Below, piece by piece: positions 21,075 through 32,930 of a DNA stretch of 64,000 nt (its first letter is position 1; the number at the start of each line of letters is the position of its first letter). The position numbers were made by a program, and so were the translations under genes. Under the pieces are notes generated by a model, which worked only from the letters and a program-made list of their open reading frames with translations, made no database searches and had not been told where the DNA came from. The stretch comes from Seriola aureovittata (taxonomy: Eukaryota > Chordata > Actinopteri > Carangiformes > Carangidae), in NCBI RefSeq assembly GCF_021018895.1, contig NC_079387.1:164623-228622 (forward strand), in the 5' to 3' direction.

Positions 21075-24000
21075 TTCATACATTACATCTTTCATTTGCA
21101 GTAAACCTGCCTTCATCATGTTCATATTACACAATAATTTTCCTTCTTTTTTAACACATTCATTTAAAAAAATGGGCATGTTCCTTACTTGTTCTATTGT
21201 TTTACACGTATAAAAAATATGCTTCAAAAATTCCACTTGCACCGACAGGACCTCTTTATAAAAAATTGGGAGACCTGCTGTCATCGGTTGTTTCAGTTGC
21301 ATTAGCAGCACAAAATCACCTATATTATAAATACTATTCAGATAAAATTTCATCATACTTTTCCATACAAATTTTGTCGAATCATATAAATATTTCTGAA
21401 CATGTTTCAGACGAAACGCTTTCTTTTTACATTCTATATCTACCAATTTCAACCCCCCCTCCTCATATTTCCCAATCAATGTCTTCCTTGCTATTTTCCC
21501 CACTTTTGCTCCCCACATAAACACAGTCACCATTTCATTTAGTTTATTTAATACCCACAAGGGTAAATCTATAATTGCTAGTAAATTATTTAACTTAGAC
21601 AATATTAAATAATTCCATACCATTATTTTACCATTTAATTTTAAATTTCTCATTATCCAATAGTTTAACACCGTACTGGTCCTATTTATTACCTCTGTCC
21701 ACGCCAAATCTCTTGCTTCCATACTATCCTTACTGTGTTGCCTCTAAGGCATTTCTGTTATTCATTTGTAATGTGTGCTTTAAACATTTCATTTATATGT
21801 GATGCTGTTAAAAAGAATTACTGTTAAAAGGTTAAAAAGGTCTATTGAGAGGATTTTATTTTGAAGTTCAAGTCACCGATGACGTCACTTCCTTAAAGGT
21901 CACCTGTGTTGATTCATTTCTTGTTGATAGTCTTTTTCCTCTTGGACCGAGAGTGAGGCAGACATGCGAAGCGTGTGCTGGAGCTAAATGTAGCCATCCA
22001 CGGAGAAACATTGTACAGGCAACGCCGTAATTGTATACATTTAATGTTTGCAGTGTTAAAGAGCATAAAAATAGTGATGATCGCTAGGGAATATATTTTA
22101 TTTACAATTTAAAAAGGACGTTTTTGGTTATGCTGTTTACACATTTAAAAATTATTCTGCTGGCTATAATTCATTGTGCCTATAAGTATGTTAATTCATG
22201 CTTTCAGTTGTTTAAAATACAATATTTGCTGTATTTACAGTTTTCACCAAATGTCATTGAAGACGCCCGAGTAAACAGTCAACTCTACGACTACGACTCA
22301 TGTTTTCATTGGACACGGTTTAACTTGATGTTGAAACAGAGTTGCTACACTCTGAGTGAGAACATTACACTTACCTATATAAATGCCCAGTAACTTCAAA
22401 TACCCAGTATTTATTTTAAAAGGCACGTCTACCTGTTCCGGGGCTGGCATATTAAAAAACATAATCTCAGATTTTCCAAAATTGACACATGAACCCGAGG
22501 CTTGACCATATATATTTAACACCTCTATCGCTCTATGGACACTTATCATATTTTCCAATAGCAAGGTAGTATCATCCGCAAATTGCTGGACAACACACAC
22601 ATCCCCTCCCGGCAACTTAATCCCTTTAATTAAATTATCTCCCTTTAATAACTTCCCCAACGGCTCCACAGCGATGGTGTATAATATTGATGAGAGAGGA
22701 CAGCCCTGTCTCACCGATCGCTGTATCAGAAAAGGATCGGTTATCACTCCATTACATTTTACTCTCCCTGTAGCATTAGCATATACCATTCTGATCCACT
22801 TTAACAATCTCCTTCCAAAGCCCACTCGCTCCAAAACATTAAACAAAAATTCATGTTCTACTCTGTCAAAAGCCTTATTGAAATCAATTTTTAAAATGAT
22901 TCCTTCTGTTTTTGACATATTTAAAAACTCAACTACATCTCTCAACGAACACACAATATCACTGACTTCTCTCTCCGGTACACTATATGCTTGAGTCGGC
23001 TCAATTATTGAATGTAAGCTTTGTTTAACTCTATTGGCAAAAATTTTCATTAAGATCTTGTAATCCGTGTTAAGAAGAGTGATCGGCCGATAGTTTTTCA
23101 AATCTTGCCTATCACCCTTCTTGTAAATCAGAGTTATTACCCCCTCTGCCATTGACTTTGGCATACGTTGCAACATTTCCATCTGTCTAAATAAATTCAC
23201 CAACACAGGTATTAAAACATCACTAAAAGTTTTATAGAAATTTGTTGTTAACCCATCACTACCTGGACTTTTATTTACCACCAATTGATCAATTGCACTA
23301 CTCACTTCTACAGCCTTAATTTCTTGCTCACAGAACAATTGATCAGCAATAGAAATAGTTGATGTCATACATTTTAGAATCTCTCGAGTAACTTTAGGAT
23401 TTGATTTTTCCGACTTGAATAAACTCTGATAAAATTTTTGTACAGTTTCCAGTATTTCCACAAAAGATGTTCTTACCTCACCTTTTTCATCCTTAATTTC
23501 ATTTATATAACATTTTCTCTGTTTTCGCTTTTCCATATTTAAAAAGAACGCTGTATTCCTCTCTCCCTCCACAGCATATTGTGCTTTACTTCTTATAATA
23601 GCCCCTTCACACTTCACCCTTTCCATTTCTTTTAATTCGTTTTGAGTTTTCCAAAGACATAACTCATCCACCGGATATTGAGTTTTTAATATTTCAATCT
23701 GTCTTTTTAACAATTGTTCTTTTCTTTTAGATTTATTAGCCATTCGCTTTGCATAATTTATACTTTTTCTTTTAATTTTCTTTTTTACATTTTCCCACCT
23801 CTCTAAAATATCTTCCCCATTAACAGTCTCTGAAAACTCAGAACGAATCAAATTCTTAATTGACACAACATAATCTCTATTTGTCAATAAGTTTGCATTA
23901 AGATGCCATACACCCCCCCCCTTTCCTCTCCCTTTGATTCTACCCCCACCCAAATAAAAGCATGATCACTCAAAAAATTCAAATTAAAGCGCACAGTATT

Positions 24001-24633
24001 AAACATTCCCACCATCATTTTTTTAACCAAAACCAAATCAATTCTGCTGCGTTTTATCAATCCCAAATGACTCTGCACCCTTGTATAGTCTCTTCCTTTT
24101 GGATGCTGATGTCTCCATAAGTCACATAAGTTATTCACACTCAGCAGATTTTGCAACACTGTCCTGGACATATCTTGTCTCCACTTGCAGTTTTCATTGA
24201 CATCAATTGTACTTTGCTTGAGATTAAAATCTCCCATTATGATGTCACAATCTTTTCCTCTATGTGTTATGGTTCTTATGAACTGTGTCCTTTCCACCTC
24301 ATCATTAGGTGCATATACATTCATGATCGTCCATTGTTTTTTATCCACAGTGAATCTGATTTTTATCCACTGTCCCTCTGCATCTTTACTGACACAAATA
24401 GCACCACAATCAACACAATTTCTTAAAATAATACTAACTCCCCTCGCATTACCTGAACCAAAACTTGAAAAATATTGGCCTTGCCATATTTTCTTACACC
24501 TCTCTTCAAAGTTTTTATCCCAATGGGTTTCTTGTAGACACAACACATTACTATTACAGAGGTTCATGACTTTTTCAAACTTAGCTATGTCTCTTAGCCC
24601 ATTGACATTCAAAGAAATGAAAGAGAACATCAT
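21075..24633 (-). pseudogene. LINE family A ORF2 (APE-RT), split and truncated
   Basis: Endonuclease from ATG 24633 (or 24630), with LCLQETHWD, GDFN and SDHAFIW. A G9 run at 23913-23921 breaks the frame exactly where copy 1 breaks. The RT part follows (KSPGSDGLTTNFY, DFNKAFDRVEH, SVRQGCPLSS, FADD) and is continuous across the region where copy 1 has an extra A. The solo LTR at 21734-22369 interrupts the code after the RT core. The segment 21728-21075 continues the C-terminal region without copy 1's 40-bp deletion, but it ends at the recombination junction before the C-terminal knuckle. Confidence 0.88.
21734..22369. mobile_element. Solo LTR inserted in LINE A ORF2
   Basis: 636 bp beginning TGTGTTGCC and ending ACATTACA, flanked by a perfect 5-bp duplication CTTAC (21729-21733 and 22370-22374). 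Removing it together with one CTTAC restores continuity with LINE copy 1. TG...CA ends, size and 5-bp TSD indicate a solo LTR left after LTR-LTR recombination. Family unknown, orientation not determined. Confidence 0.85.
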
Positions 24634-24747
24634 CAAAAAAAACACAAGGGGAAAAAAAGAACTCCTAAACTACAAGATTGTGGCGCATATTTAGTCTGTT
24701 TACCCACTATCTTATTCACTTTTTATTTTTTGCTTTCTTCTTAGCCC

Positions 24748-26058
24748 TTAATCGTCTGAACGACACCTGCGTAGGGCTCTCCCCCCCTCCGTTCTTTTCA
24801 CCCACCTACTGTTTTCCTCCATCTCCTCCACATTCTTGTCCCGCTCCATCTGCCCACACGGCAGGGACCCTGAGCTGTCGATCCTCTCCATCCTCCTTTC
24901 ACTTCTACTCCTCACTCTGCTTGTTGAACCTCCGCTTTCCTCCCACTGCGGCGTGGAGATCCGTCCTCTCTGTTTCACCTCTGAGACGTCTGTCGACCAC
25001 CCCGCTTGATCACCGTTATCCTCTTCTTCCTCCTCTCCACTGCTGCCGCTGTCCTCCATCTCCTCCACCCTCTCCTCCGATGCCTCCTTCTGCTCTCCTT
25101 CTTCCACCGTTTCCTCCTTGTCCTTCACTCCTGTTTCGTTGTCTGTCTCTTGCTCTTTATTAATTGTTTCCGCTCCTTTGTTCGTACATTCCCGTGCATA
25201 GTGCCCCGTCATACCGCACCGGAAACAACGAAAGTCAGGGCATTCTCTAACTATATGTCCCGCTTGTAAACAAAGCCTACATACTTTTTCCTGATTGTCA
25301 TGTAATACCCTAAAATACTCCATGCCCTCCACCGTTTCAAACTTGGTTGAGTATGGCAAGGATGTCACCTGTGCATTAAACTTAACTTTTAAAAACCGTG
25401 TCCCATCATAAATGTCCATCCCTGCCCATTTTCTTCGTTTGATCGGTGACACCGGCTCTACTCCCCACTGTTCTAATTTATCGAAGATTTGTTCATCTGT
25501 TGTATAAATGGGCAAATTTAAAAACGAAACAATTTTTGTATTCTTGATCACTTCTGATGCAATTATCCTTGTATTGTTGATTTTAAATCCATCCAACAGT
25601 CTTTCTCTGCCCCTCGCATTCCCCATTGTCAGTTCCCATTTTCCATCATATTTAGTCCTGCAACCCACCACTCTTCCACACGTATTTTCCACTGCTCTCA
25701 ACAGTTGTAACATACCTATTTTCTCTTCACCGTCCATCTCCACATTCACCACTAGCTCTTTTCTTATCTCGTCCCCCGTCGTCTTTTCTCTCTCTCCGCT
25801 CCTTATATCTGCTGCGTCCCGTCTCGCTCCATCTCTCGCCGCACTTGCGGATGCTCCCGCCGCTGCTACCGTCTCCGCCATTAACGCTCCTTTTCTCCCT
25901 CCACCGTCTTCTCTCGTCTTCCTCACCTCACTCCTCTCCGCTGCCTCCGTCCTTTCCTTCTCGATTCCAGCCGATCTTTCACCCGCCATAACTTTGTCCG
26001 TCGTTACTGTCATTGTCCCGTTCCGTTTCTCCATTGTTTTTGCCGTCGTCTTTTCCAT
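24748..26058 (-). CDS. LINE family A ORF1: nucleic-acid binding protein with CCHC knuckles
   Basis: 436 residues from ATG 26058 (MEKTTAKTMEKRNG). A charged Ala/Arg/Glu-rich N-terminus is followed by an RRM-like domain (LPIYTTDEQ, WAGMDIYDGTRFLKVKF, SLPYSTKF, EYFRVLHDNQ), two CX2CX4HX4C knuckles (CRLCLQAGHIVREC and CFRCGMTGHYAREC), and an acidic then Arg-rich tail. Same architecture as the family B and C ORF1 proteins but clearly diverged. No internal stop. ORF2 begins 114 bp downstream. Confidence 0.87.
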   Translation of the reverse strand: MEKTTAKTMEKRNGTMTVTTDKVMAGERSAGIEKERTEAAERSEVRKTREDGGGRKGALMAETVAAAGASASAARDGARRDAADIRSGEREKTTGDEIRKELVVNVEMDGEEKIGMLQLLRAVENTCGRVVGCRTKYDGKWELTMGNARGRERLLDGFKINNTRIIASEVIKNTKIVSFLNLPIYTTDEQIFDKLEQWGVEPVSPIKRRKWAGMDIYDGTRFLKVKFNAQVTSLPYSTKFETVEGMEYFRVLHDNQEKVCRLCLQAGHIVRECPDFRCFRCGMTGHYARECTNKGAETINKEQETDNETGVKDKEETVEEGEQKEASEERVEEMEDSGSSGEEEEEDNGDQAGWSTDVSEVKQRGRISTPQWEESGGSTSRVRSRSERRMERIDSSGSLPCGQMERDKNVEEMEENSRWVKRTEGGRALRRCRSDD

Positions 26059-26260
26059 TTCGTTTAATCAGTGCCGTAATGTCCTTCCTTTTCGTTATAC
26101 TCCTCCCCTTTACAGCTCCCGCTGCTAGGGGAAAGAGCCTCCACCTTCTTAATTTCAACACTTGTTCTTTTTTGTTGTTTTAGAAATGTTTGTCTCGTTA
26201 AATTTGTCGCTCTTCTCTCGTCCTCTCCCTCCACACGTGCACACTCCAGAACCGGAAACT

Positions 26261-26287
26261 CGTGTTCAGAGTGGTATGGCCGTAAGC
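26261..26287 (-). rRNA. 5S rRNA gene, first 27 nucleotides (interrupted by LINE A copy 2)
   Basis: Ends at GAACACG, followed by the LINE 5' end. Confidence 0.9.
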
Positions 26288-26563
26288 GAGAGGGAGCGCG
26301 ACAAATACCCTCTTTAAACATGACGATCATGTCCTTCATGCGCGAAGCTACGTGTTTATGTCTAGCGCAGGAGCCTTTCCTTTTCAGCGTTTGCTTGTTG
26401 CTTTGGCTCTCAACATGTCAACTTTGTAACATTTTAATACAAAAGTGTCTTTACATTGTGATCTGTGCTGTCCCGTCCCCAAAAGTGCAGCCAGGTGCAG
26501 AGTAACAGGTTGTTGAAGCAGGAGCAGCAGCGTCCTCTGCTGATTGCAAAGAGATGCCAAAAA

Positions 26564-26681
26564 GCTTACAGCACCTGGTATTCCCAGGCGGTCTCCCATC
26601 CAAGTACTAACCAGGCCCGACCCTGCTTGGCTTCCGAGATCGGACGAGATCGGGCGTGTTCAGAGTGGTATGGCCGTAAGC
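26564..26681 (-). rRNA. 5S ribosomal RNA gene
   Basis: Complete 118-nt copy with full CGATCTCGTCCGATCTCGG; T5 terminator. Confidence 0.96.
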
Positions 26682-26957
26682 GAGAGGGAGCGCGACAAAT
26701 ACCCTCTTTAAACATGACGATCATGTCCTTCATGCACGAAGCTACGTGTTTATGTCTAGCGCAGGAGCCTTTCCTTTTCAGCGTTTGCTTGTTGCTTTGG
26801 CTCTCAACATGTCAACTTTGTAACATTTTAATACAAAAGTGTCTTTACATTGTGATCTGTGCTGTCCCGTCCCCAAAAGTGCAGCCAGGTGCAGAGTAAC
26901 AGGTTGTTGAAGCAGGAGCAGCAGCGTCCTCTGCTGATTGCAAAGAGATGCCAAAAA

Positions 26958-27075
26958 GCTTACAGCACCTGGTATTCCCAGGCGGTCTCCCATCCAAGTA
27001 CTAACCAGGCCCGACCCTGCTTGGCTTCCGAGATCGGACGAGATCGGGCGTGTTCAGAGTGGTATGGCCGTAAGC
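26958..27075 (-). rRNA. 5S ribosomal RNA gene
   Basis: Complete copy, identical by eye to its neighbours, 394 bp from the previous gene. Confidence 0.96.
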
Positions 27076-27351
27076 GAGAGGGAGCGCGACAAATACCCTC
27101 TTTAAACATGACGATCATGTCCTTCATGCACGAAGCTACGTGTTTATGTCTAGCGCAGGAGCCTTTCCTTTTCAGCGTTTGCTTGTTGCTTTGGCTCTCA
27201 ACATGTCAACTTTGTAACATTTTAATACAAAAGTGTCTTTACATTGTGATCTGTGCTGTCCCGTCCCCAAAAGTGCAGCCAGGTGCAGAGTAACAGGTTG
27301 TCGAAGCAGGAGCAGCAGCGTCCTCTGCTGATTGCAAAGAGATGCCAAAAA

Positions 27352-27469
27352 GCTTACAGCACCTGGTATTCCCAGGCGGTCTCCCATCCAAGTACTAACC
27401 AGGCCCGACCCTGCTTGGCTTCCGAGATCGGACGAGATCGGGCGTGTTCAGAGTGGTATGGCCGTAAGC
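27352..27469 (-). rRNA. 5S ribosomal RNA gene
   Basis: Complete copy. The neighbouring spacer has a single change (ACAGGTTGTCG). Confidence 0.96.
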
Positions 27470-27745
27470 GAGAGGGAGCGCGACAAATACCGTCTTTAAA
27501 CATGACGATCATGTCCTTCATGCACGAAGCTACGTGTTTATGTCTAGCGCAGGAGCCTTTCCTTTTCAGCGTTTGCTTGTTGCTTTGGCTCTCAACATGT
27601 CAACTTTGTAACATTTTAATACAAAAGTGTCTTTACATTGTGATCTGTGCTGTCCCGTCCCCAAAAGTGCAGCCAGGTGCAGAGTAACAGGTTGTTGAAG
27701 CAGGAGCAGCAGCGTCCTCTGCTGATTGCAAAGAGATGCCAAAAA

Positions 27746-27863
27746 GCTTACAGCACCTGGTATTCCCAGGCGGTCTCCCATCCAAGTACTAACCAGGCCC
27801 GACCCTGCTTGGCTTCCGAGATCGGACGAGATCGGGCGTGTTCAGAGTGGTATGGCCGTAAGC
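27746..27863 (-). rRNA. 5S ribosomal RNA gene
   Basis: Complete copy in register with the 394-bp period. Confidence 0.96.
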
Positions 27864-28139
27864 GAGAGGGAGCGCGACAAATACCCTCTTTAAACATGAC
27901 GATCATGTCCTTCATGCACGAAGCTACGTGTTTATGTCTAGCGCAGGAGCCTTTCCTTTTCAGCGTTTGCTTGCTGCTTTGGCTCTCAACATGTCAACTT
28001 TGTAACATTTTAATACAAAAGTGTCTTTACATTGTGATCTGTGCTGTCCCGTCCCCAAAAGTGCAGCCAGGTGCAGAGTAACAGGTTGTTGAAGCAGGAG
28101 CAGCAGCGTCCTCTGCTGATTGCAAAGAGATGCCAAAAA

Positions 28140-28257
28140 GCTTACAGCACCTGGTATTCCCAGGCGGTCTCCCATCCAAGTACTAACCAGGCCCGACCCT
28201 GCTTGGCTTCCGAGATCGGACGAGATCGGGCGTGTTCAGAGTGGTATGGCCGTAAGC
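28140..28257 (-). rRNA. 5S ribosomal RNA gene
   Basis: Complete copy; the last intact gene before LINE B copy 2. Confidence 0.96.
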
Positions 28258-28533
28258 GAGAGGGAGCGCGACAAATACCCTCTTTAAACATGACGATCAT
28301 GTCCTTCATGCACGAAGCTACGTGTTTATGTCTAGCGCAGGAGCCTTTCCTTTTCAGCGTTTGCTTGTTGCTTTGGCTCTCAACATGTCAACTTTGTAAC
28401 ATTTTAATACAAAAGTGTCTTTACATTGTGATCTGTGCTGTCCCGTCCCCAAAAGTGCAGCCAGGTGCAGAGTAACAGGTTGTTGAAGCAGGAGCAGCAG
28501 CGTCCTCTGCTGATTGCAAAGAGATGCCAAAAA

Positions 28534-28628
28534 GCTTACAGCACCTGGTATTCCCAGGAGGTCTCTCATCCAAGTACTAACCAGGCCCGACCCTGCTTGG
28601 CTTCCGAGATCGGACGAGATCGGGCGTG
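28534..28628 (-). rRNA. 5S rRNA gene, 3' part interrupted by LINE B copy 2
   Basis: Nucleotide 24 to the 3' end; the LINE poly(A) begins at 28629. Two substitutions in the internal control region (CCAGGAGG and TCTCATCC on the + strand). The 5' 27 nt are at 34847-34873. Confidence 0.92.
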
Positions 28629-28802
28629 TTTTTTTTTTTTATATTTTATTATCAAAAATATAGCACGATTCTTATTTTACATACATTTAAAGGGCAGACA
28701 AACATTAATAAACAAGTTGACAAAACAAAAGACACACAGCCACAATAACACTGAGTGCAAAAAAAAAGTTATGGTTCTGTCTAATAAATCAAATATAATA
28801 AA

Positions 28803-29062
28803 CCAACATAAAACAACCAGCGCGAAGCTATGATTCTACCTATTTAACAAAATAAACCAACATAAAACAACCAGCGCAAAGCTATGATTCTGCTTAGTAA
28901 ACAAAATAAAACAAACATAAAACAACCAGCACGAAGCTATGGTTCTGCTTAGTAAACAAAATAAACCAACATAAAACAACCAGCGCGAAGCTATGATTCT
29001 GCTTTATCTATATGAAACAAACATAAAACAACCAGCGCGAAGCTATGATTCTGCTTAGTAAA
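28803..29062. repeat. LINE B 3' UTR minisatellite, 5 units
   Basis: The CCAGCGCGAAGC motif recurs at about 52-55-bp intervals from 28817 to 29035. Confidence 0.85.
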
Positions 29063-29120
29063 CACAAAATACACAAAGTACACACACATAAGACAAACAG
29101 TTCTGCTTACAAAAAAAACC

Positions 29121-32100
29121 TTATATGTTAATAGTGATTGTATTGTTTTCTGTGAATCTGATCAAGCTGTTATGTCTGCTGAAATGTTTATCGAATATGA
29201 CTGGGTCTGCTGTAAATACTGTTTTGAGATGTGTTGAAACTGTGTTTTTGAAGAAGTGTATGATATTTATGGTTTTCTTGTCGTAGAGTGCAATGTTCCT
29301 TCTTATCCATATGGCTTTCCTGGCTATTGTGAGGATTGTGTTTATGAGTGTTATGTTTTGTTTTGCATGTTTTTTTGTGAGCCCAAATGTCCAGTTCCAT
29401 TTCCAGTCTACATTCCTGTGTGGTGTGTAATTACAGTGTGTTTTCAGTATTGTTTTGACTAAGTTTTGTAAAGGTATGGTGTGTGTACATGAAAAAAGTA
29501 AGTGATCTAAATCTTCTGGTTGGTTATTACAAACTGCACATGTCCGTGAATACTTATCTTTGTTGATCTGGTGTAGTCTGATTCCGGTGTATATTCTTCT
29601 GTGCCTTATGTTGTAGTCCATGCTTATTGTCTTGCTGTCCATTAGTGGTGTGTCCAAAAAAGTCCATATTGAAGAGATGTCCATGTCCGGGTATGATGTT
29701 TTCCAGTGTTTTTCTGCTGTGGGGGGCCTTTGAATATGTTGGATGAGCAACCGGTACCAGGTCCTTGTTTTTATTTCCTTTAAGTCATTTTCCTTGTCCT
29801 TTATTTTGTGCTGGAACTGGGGAAGGGCGGCTCCGTTTCCCCTCTCTTTTTGTTTTAAAAGGTCACGCCATGTAGGATCAAGGGCCTGTTCAAATTTCCC
29901 CTTTAGTTTTCTTACATTTTCTTTTCTATAATTAACCTTCTTTGTTTTCAGTTTCTCACACACTAAATTGACATTAAAAAACCCGCTCCCATCCACTACA
30001 TCACCCACCCTGGTCAACCCAGCGGCTCTCATAGGGCCGCTGATTAGAACCCTTCCCCCACACATGAAAAAAGGACAGTCAAGGAGAGGTAACTGCAGCA
30101 CATGCTCTTTATTACTGCACTTAGGCCAGAGGTGGGGCAGAATTTTGTCCCATGCCTCAAGTACCTCCTGGTAGAAGCCAGGTAGGCGGCTCCTGGCCAT
30201 CCCGGGGAGGAGGGCGCACAGGTTGTACGCGTCTCTCTCCCCGTAATCGGCCAGGTAGCTCGCCATCCAGTCCTCCCAGGGGTACTGCCGTTCCAAGTCA
30301 AGAAAATTCTTAATAATTTTGACCCTGAGTGCGTCTTTTTTTGCACTGATGTCAATTAGTCCTAGACCCCCCTCCCTTTTATTAGAAATTAGCACACTGT
30401 GAGCAATCGAATTTCCCTTTCCTCTCCATAGGAAGGAGGAGATTGCTGCTTTCAGTGAATTTAGGGCCCATTGCGGCAGCTCACAGGTTCCCAAAATGTG
30501 ATTGATTTTTGACAGTATCAGAGCATTAACTACAATTACCTTTCCTTTCAATGTCAAACCCCTACTCTTCCATAAATTTAAAATATTCTGTATTTTCCCT
30601 AAAACTTCCCTCCACCCTCTGTCCCTATCCTCACCCTCGTGCCCCCCTATATACACTCCCAGTATCTTCCTGCACCCATTGTTCACACAAAAACCCAATT
30701 TATTTACAATGTTTTGATCCTGTCCTAATGTTCCTAACTCTGATTTGTGAATGTTGATTTTGGCTCCTGATGCTGCACTGTATGTTTTGAAGTGATCTAA
30801 AATTCTGTCTATACATTCCCCTGATTTAACTGTGATGGTTATGTCGTCTGCATACTGGGTTATTTTAACTGTTCTGTTTGCTGGTGTATTTATTCCTAAA
30901 ATATGTTTGTCTTGTAGTATTGCTTGTGCTAGTGGTTCTGTTACTATACTGTAAAGCAGGGCTGACAGAGGGCAGCCCTTCCTTACTGATCTTCCTATCC
31001 TAAAGCTATCTGTTAAAAACCCATTACATTTAATTACACTCCGAGCATCTGTATACAATAATTTCACCCATTCAATAAACCCGTCACCATAACCCATTTT
31101 CCCCAATACCTTGAACAGAAAATTGTGCTCCACCCTGTCAAAAGCTTTTTCTAAGTCTATTGTGAGCAAATGGCCCCCCTGTACCTTCATCCCTCTTACT
31201 GTGTCTCTGATTGTGTGTAATGAGTCCTGTATATCTCGGTTTGGGATGCTATATGCTTGATTTGTGCTAATTACTTGATCTAATGTTTGTTTCAGTCTAT
31301 TTGCCAGTGTTTTTGTCAAAATTTTGTAATCTGTGTTTAGAAGGCTTATGGGTCTGTAGTTGCTTATGTTGTTCCTGTCTCCTTTGTTCTTATATATTAA
31401 AGTTATAATACCTTTTGTGAATGATTCTGGTGTCCGTTTAATGTCCTGAATTGCTTGATAGAGGTCCAGCAACAGGGGGGCCATCTGCTCACTGAAAGCC
31501 ATGTAGAAGTCGGCCGTTAGGCCGTCACTTCCTGGACTTTTGTTTTTGTTTAGATTTTTGATTGCGTTTTCTATTTCTTTTATCGTTAATTTGCTATCAC
31601 ACCACATTTTATCTTCCTTGTTTATCTTCCTGTCTATGTAAGAGATTATTTCTTCAGTTTTCCTTATATCGCTGCCTTCTTTTTTGAACAGGTTTTTGTA
31701 GTATTCTGTTATGATTTCGAGTATTTTTATCTTGTCTTTTTGGATGTTATTGTCTTTATCTTTCAGTTCTTCAATTATGGTTTTCTTCTGTTTTTGTTTT
31801 TCTAGCCCCAAAAAAAACGCTGTACATTTTTCCCCCTCTACTAAATTTTGAAACCTGCATCTAATTGCTGCCCCTTTGCATTTTTTTCTTTCTATATTAT
31901 TTAATTGATTTTTATATAATTCATACTTCCCACAGTCTCTATTCCCTTGATTATCTAGTAATATCAGTTCATCTTCTAGTTTCTTCCTGATGTTTTGTTC
32001 TTCCTGTTTTTCTTTCCATCTTTCCTCTTTACTAAAATTAATACTTAATCTTTTGATTCTTTCTTTTACAGTATCCCATTTTTCTATATAATTATTATCT

Positions 32101-32911
32101 ATTAGCATTTCTGTTCTTGCATAATTCAGTATTTTTTTAATTTTTTTATATATACTGGGTTTGATAGGAGACTGGAGTTAAGACACCATGAGCCTCCTCC
32201 CCTGATCTCTCCCACTGTCCCCAGCTGACACACCACTGTGGCGTGGTCGCTCCAAGAATTGAAAGAATAAGATACTCTTTTAATTTGCTTAATTGTATCA
32301 GTTGCAGCCAGGCATAGGTCAATTCTTGATTGTTTTAGCTTCCCTTTTACTATCTGCCTCCTGGAAAATTCTCTTTTAAATTTGTTTTCTATTCTCCATA
32401 TATCTAATAAATTATAATTGTGCATTAATTCATATAATGTGAATCTGCTCATATCATTTTTATATACATTATTAACTGAGATATCGGCTTTTGATAACAC
32501 AGTATTAAAATCTCCTATGATTATTGTTCTATTATTTATCCATCTACCTAATTTGTTAAACATTTCTTTCCTCTCCTTTTCACAGTTACTGGCATATATA
32601 TTAATTATTCTAATAGTACTATTATTTACTATCATATCTATAATTAATATTCTACCTTCATTATCCTTATATATTAGTTTACTATTTTCTATCATATTAG
32701 TATTTATTATAGTAGCTATTCCACATGATTTATTAGTGCCATTATTATAATATATTTCCCCTTTATATATCTTTATTGCTGCTTTTAAGCTGTCCTCATC
32801 CCATCTTGTCTCCTGGAGACATAGGACATCGCAGGCTGGATTACTTAATATATTTTTCATCCTGCCACAAGTGCGGAGACCATTGATGTTCAGGGAGTGC
32901 AGCAGCAACAT
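29121..32911 (-). pseudogene. LINE family B ORF2 (APE-RT), one frameshift
   Basis: Endonuclease from ATG 32911 (MLLLHSLNINGL; QETRWDED, GDFN, SDHATV). A one-base difference in the T-rich run near 32125-32145 shifts the frame relative to copies 1 and 3. Beyond it a 995-codon frame runs to the natural stop at 29121 with all RT motifs (KSPGSDGLTADFY, DLEKAFDRVEH, YADD) and the C-terminal knuckle (CAVCNNQ...HLLFSC). Motif B reads SVRKGCPLS where the other copies have SVRQGCPLS, a change in a strongly conserved residue. Likely inactive. Confidence 0.9.
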
Positions 32912-32930
32912 TGTAACAAAAAAATGTTTT

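Larger units (their letters stand above)
21073..26260 (-). mobile_element. 5S-targeted LINE, family A copy 2 (3' end lost, solo LTR inside)
   Basis: Has a 5' UTR (26260-26059), intact ORF1, and ORF2 interrupted by a 636-bp solo LTR and by a G9 frameshift. The 5' end joins 5S nucleotide 27 at 26261. The 3' part, including the ORF2 C-terminus and 3' UTR, is replaced by 5S spacer at 21072. Confidence 0.9.
26261..28628 (-). repeat. 5S rDNA array 2 (- strand)
   Basis: Homogeneous 394-bp units bounded by LINE A copy 2 on the left and LINE B copy 2 on the right, both inserted at the same 5S nucleotide. The spacer carries a 5-bp GGGAC insertion absent from array 1. Confidence 0.95.
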
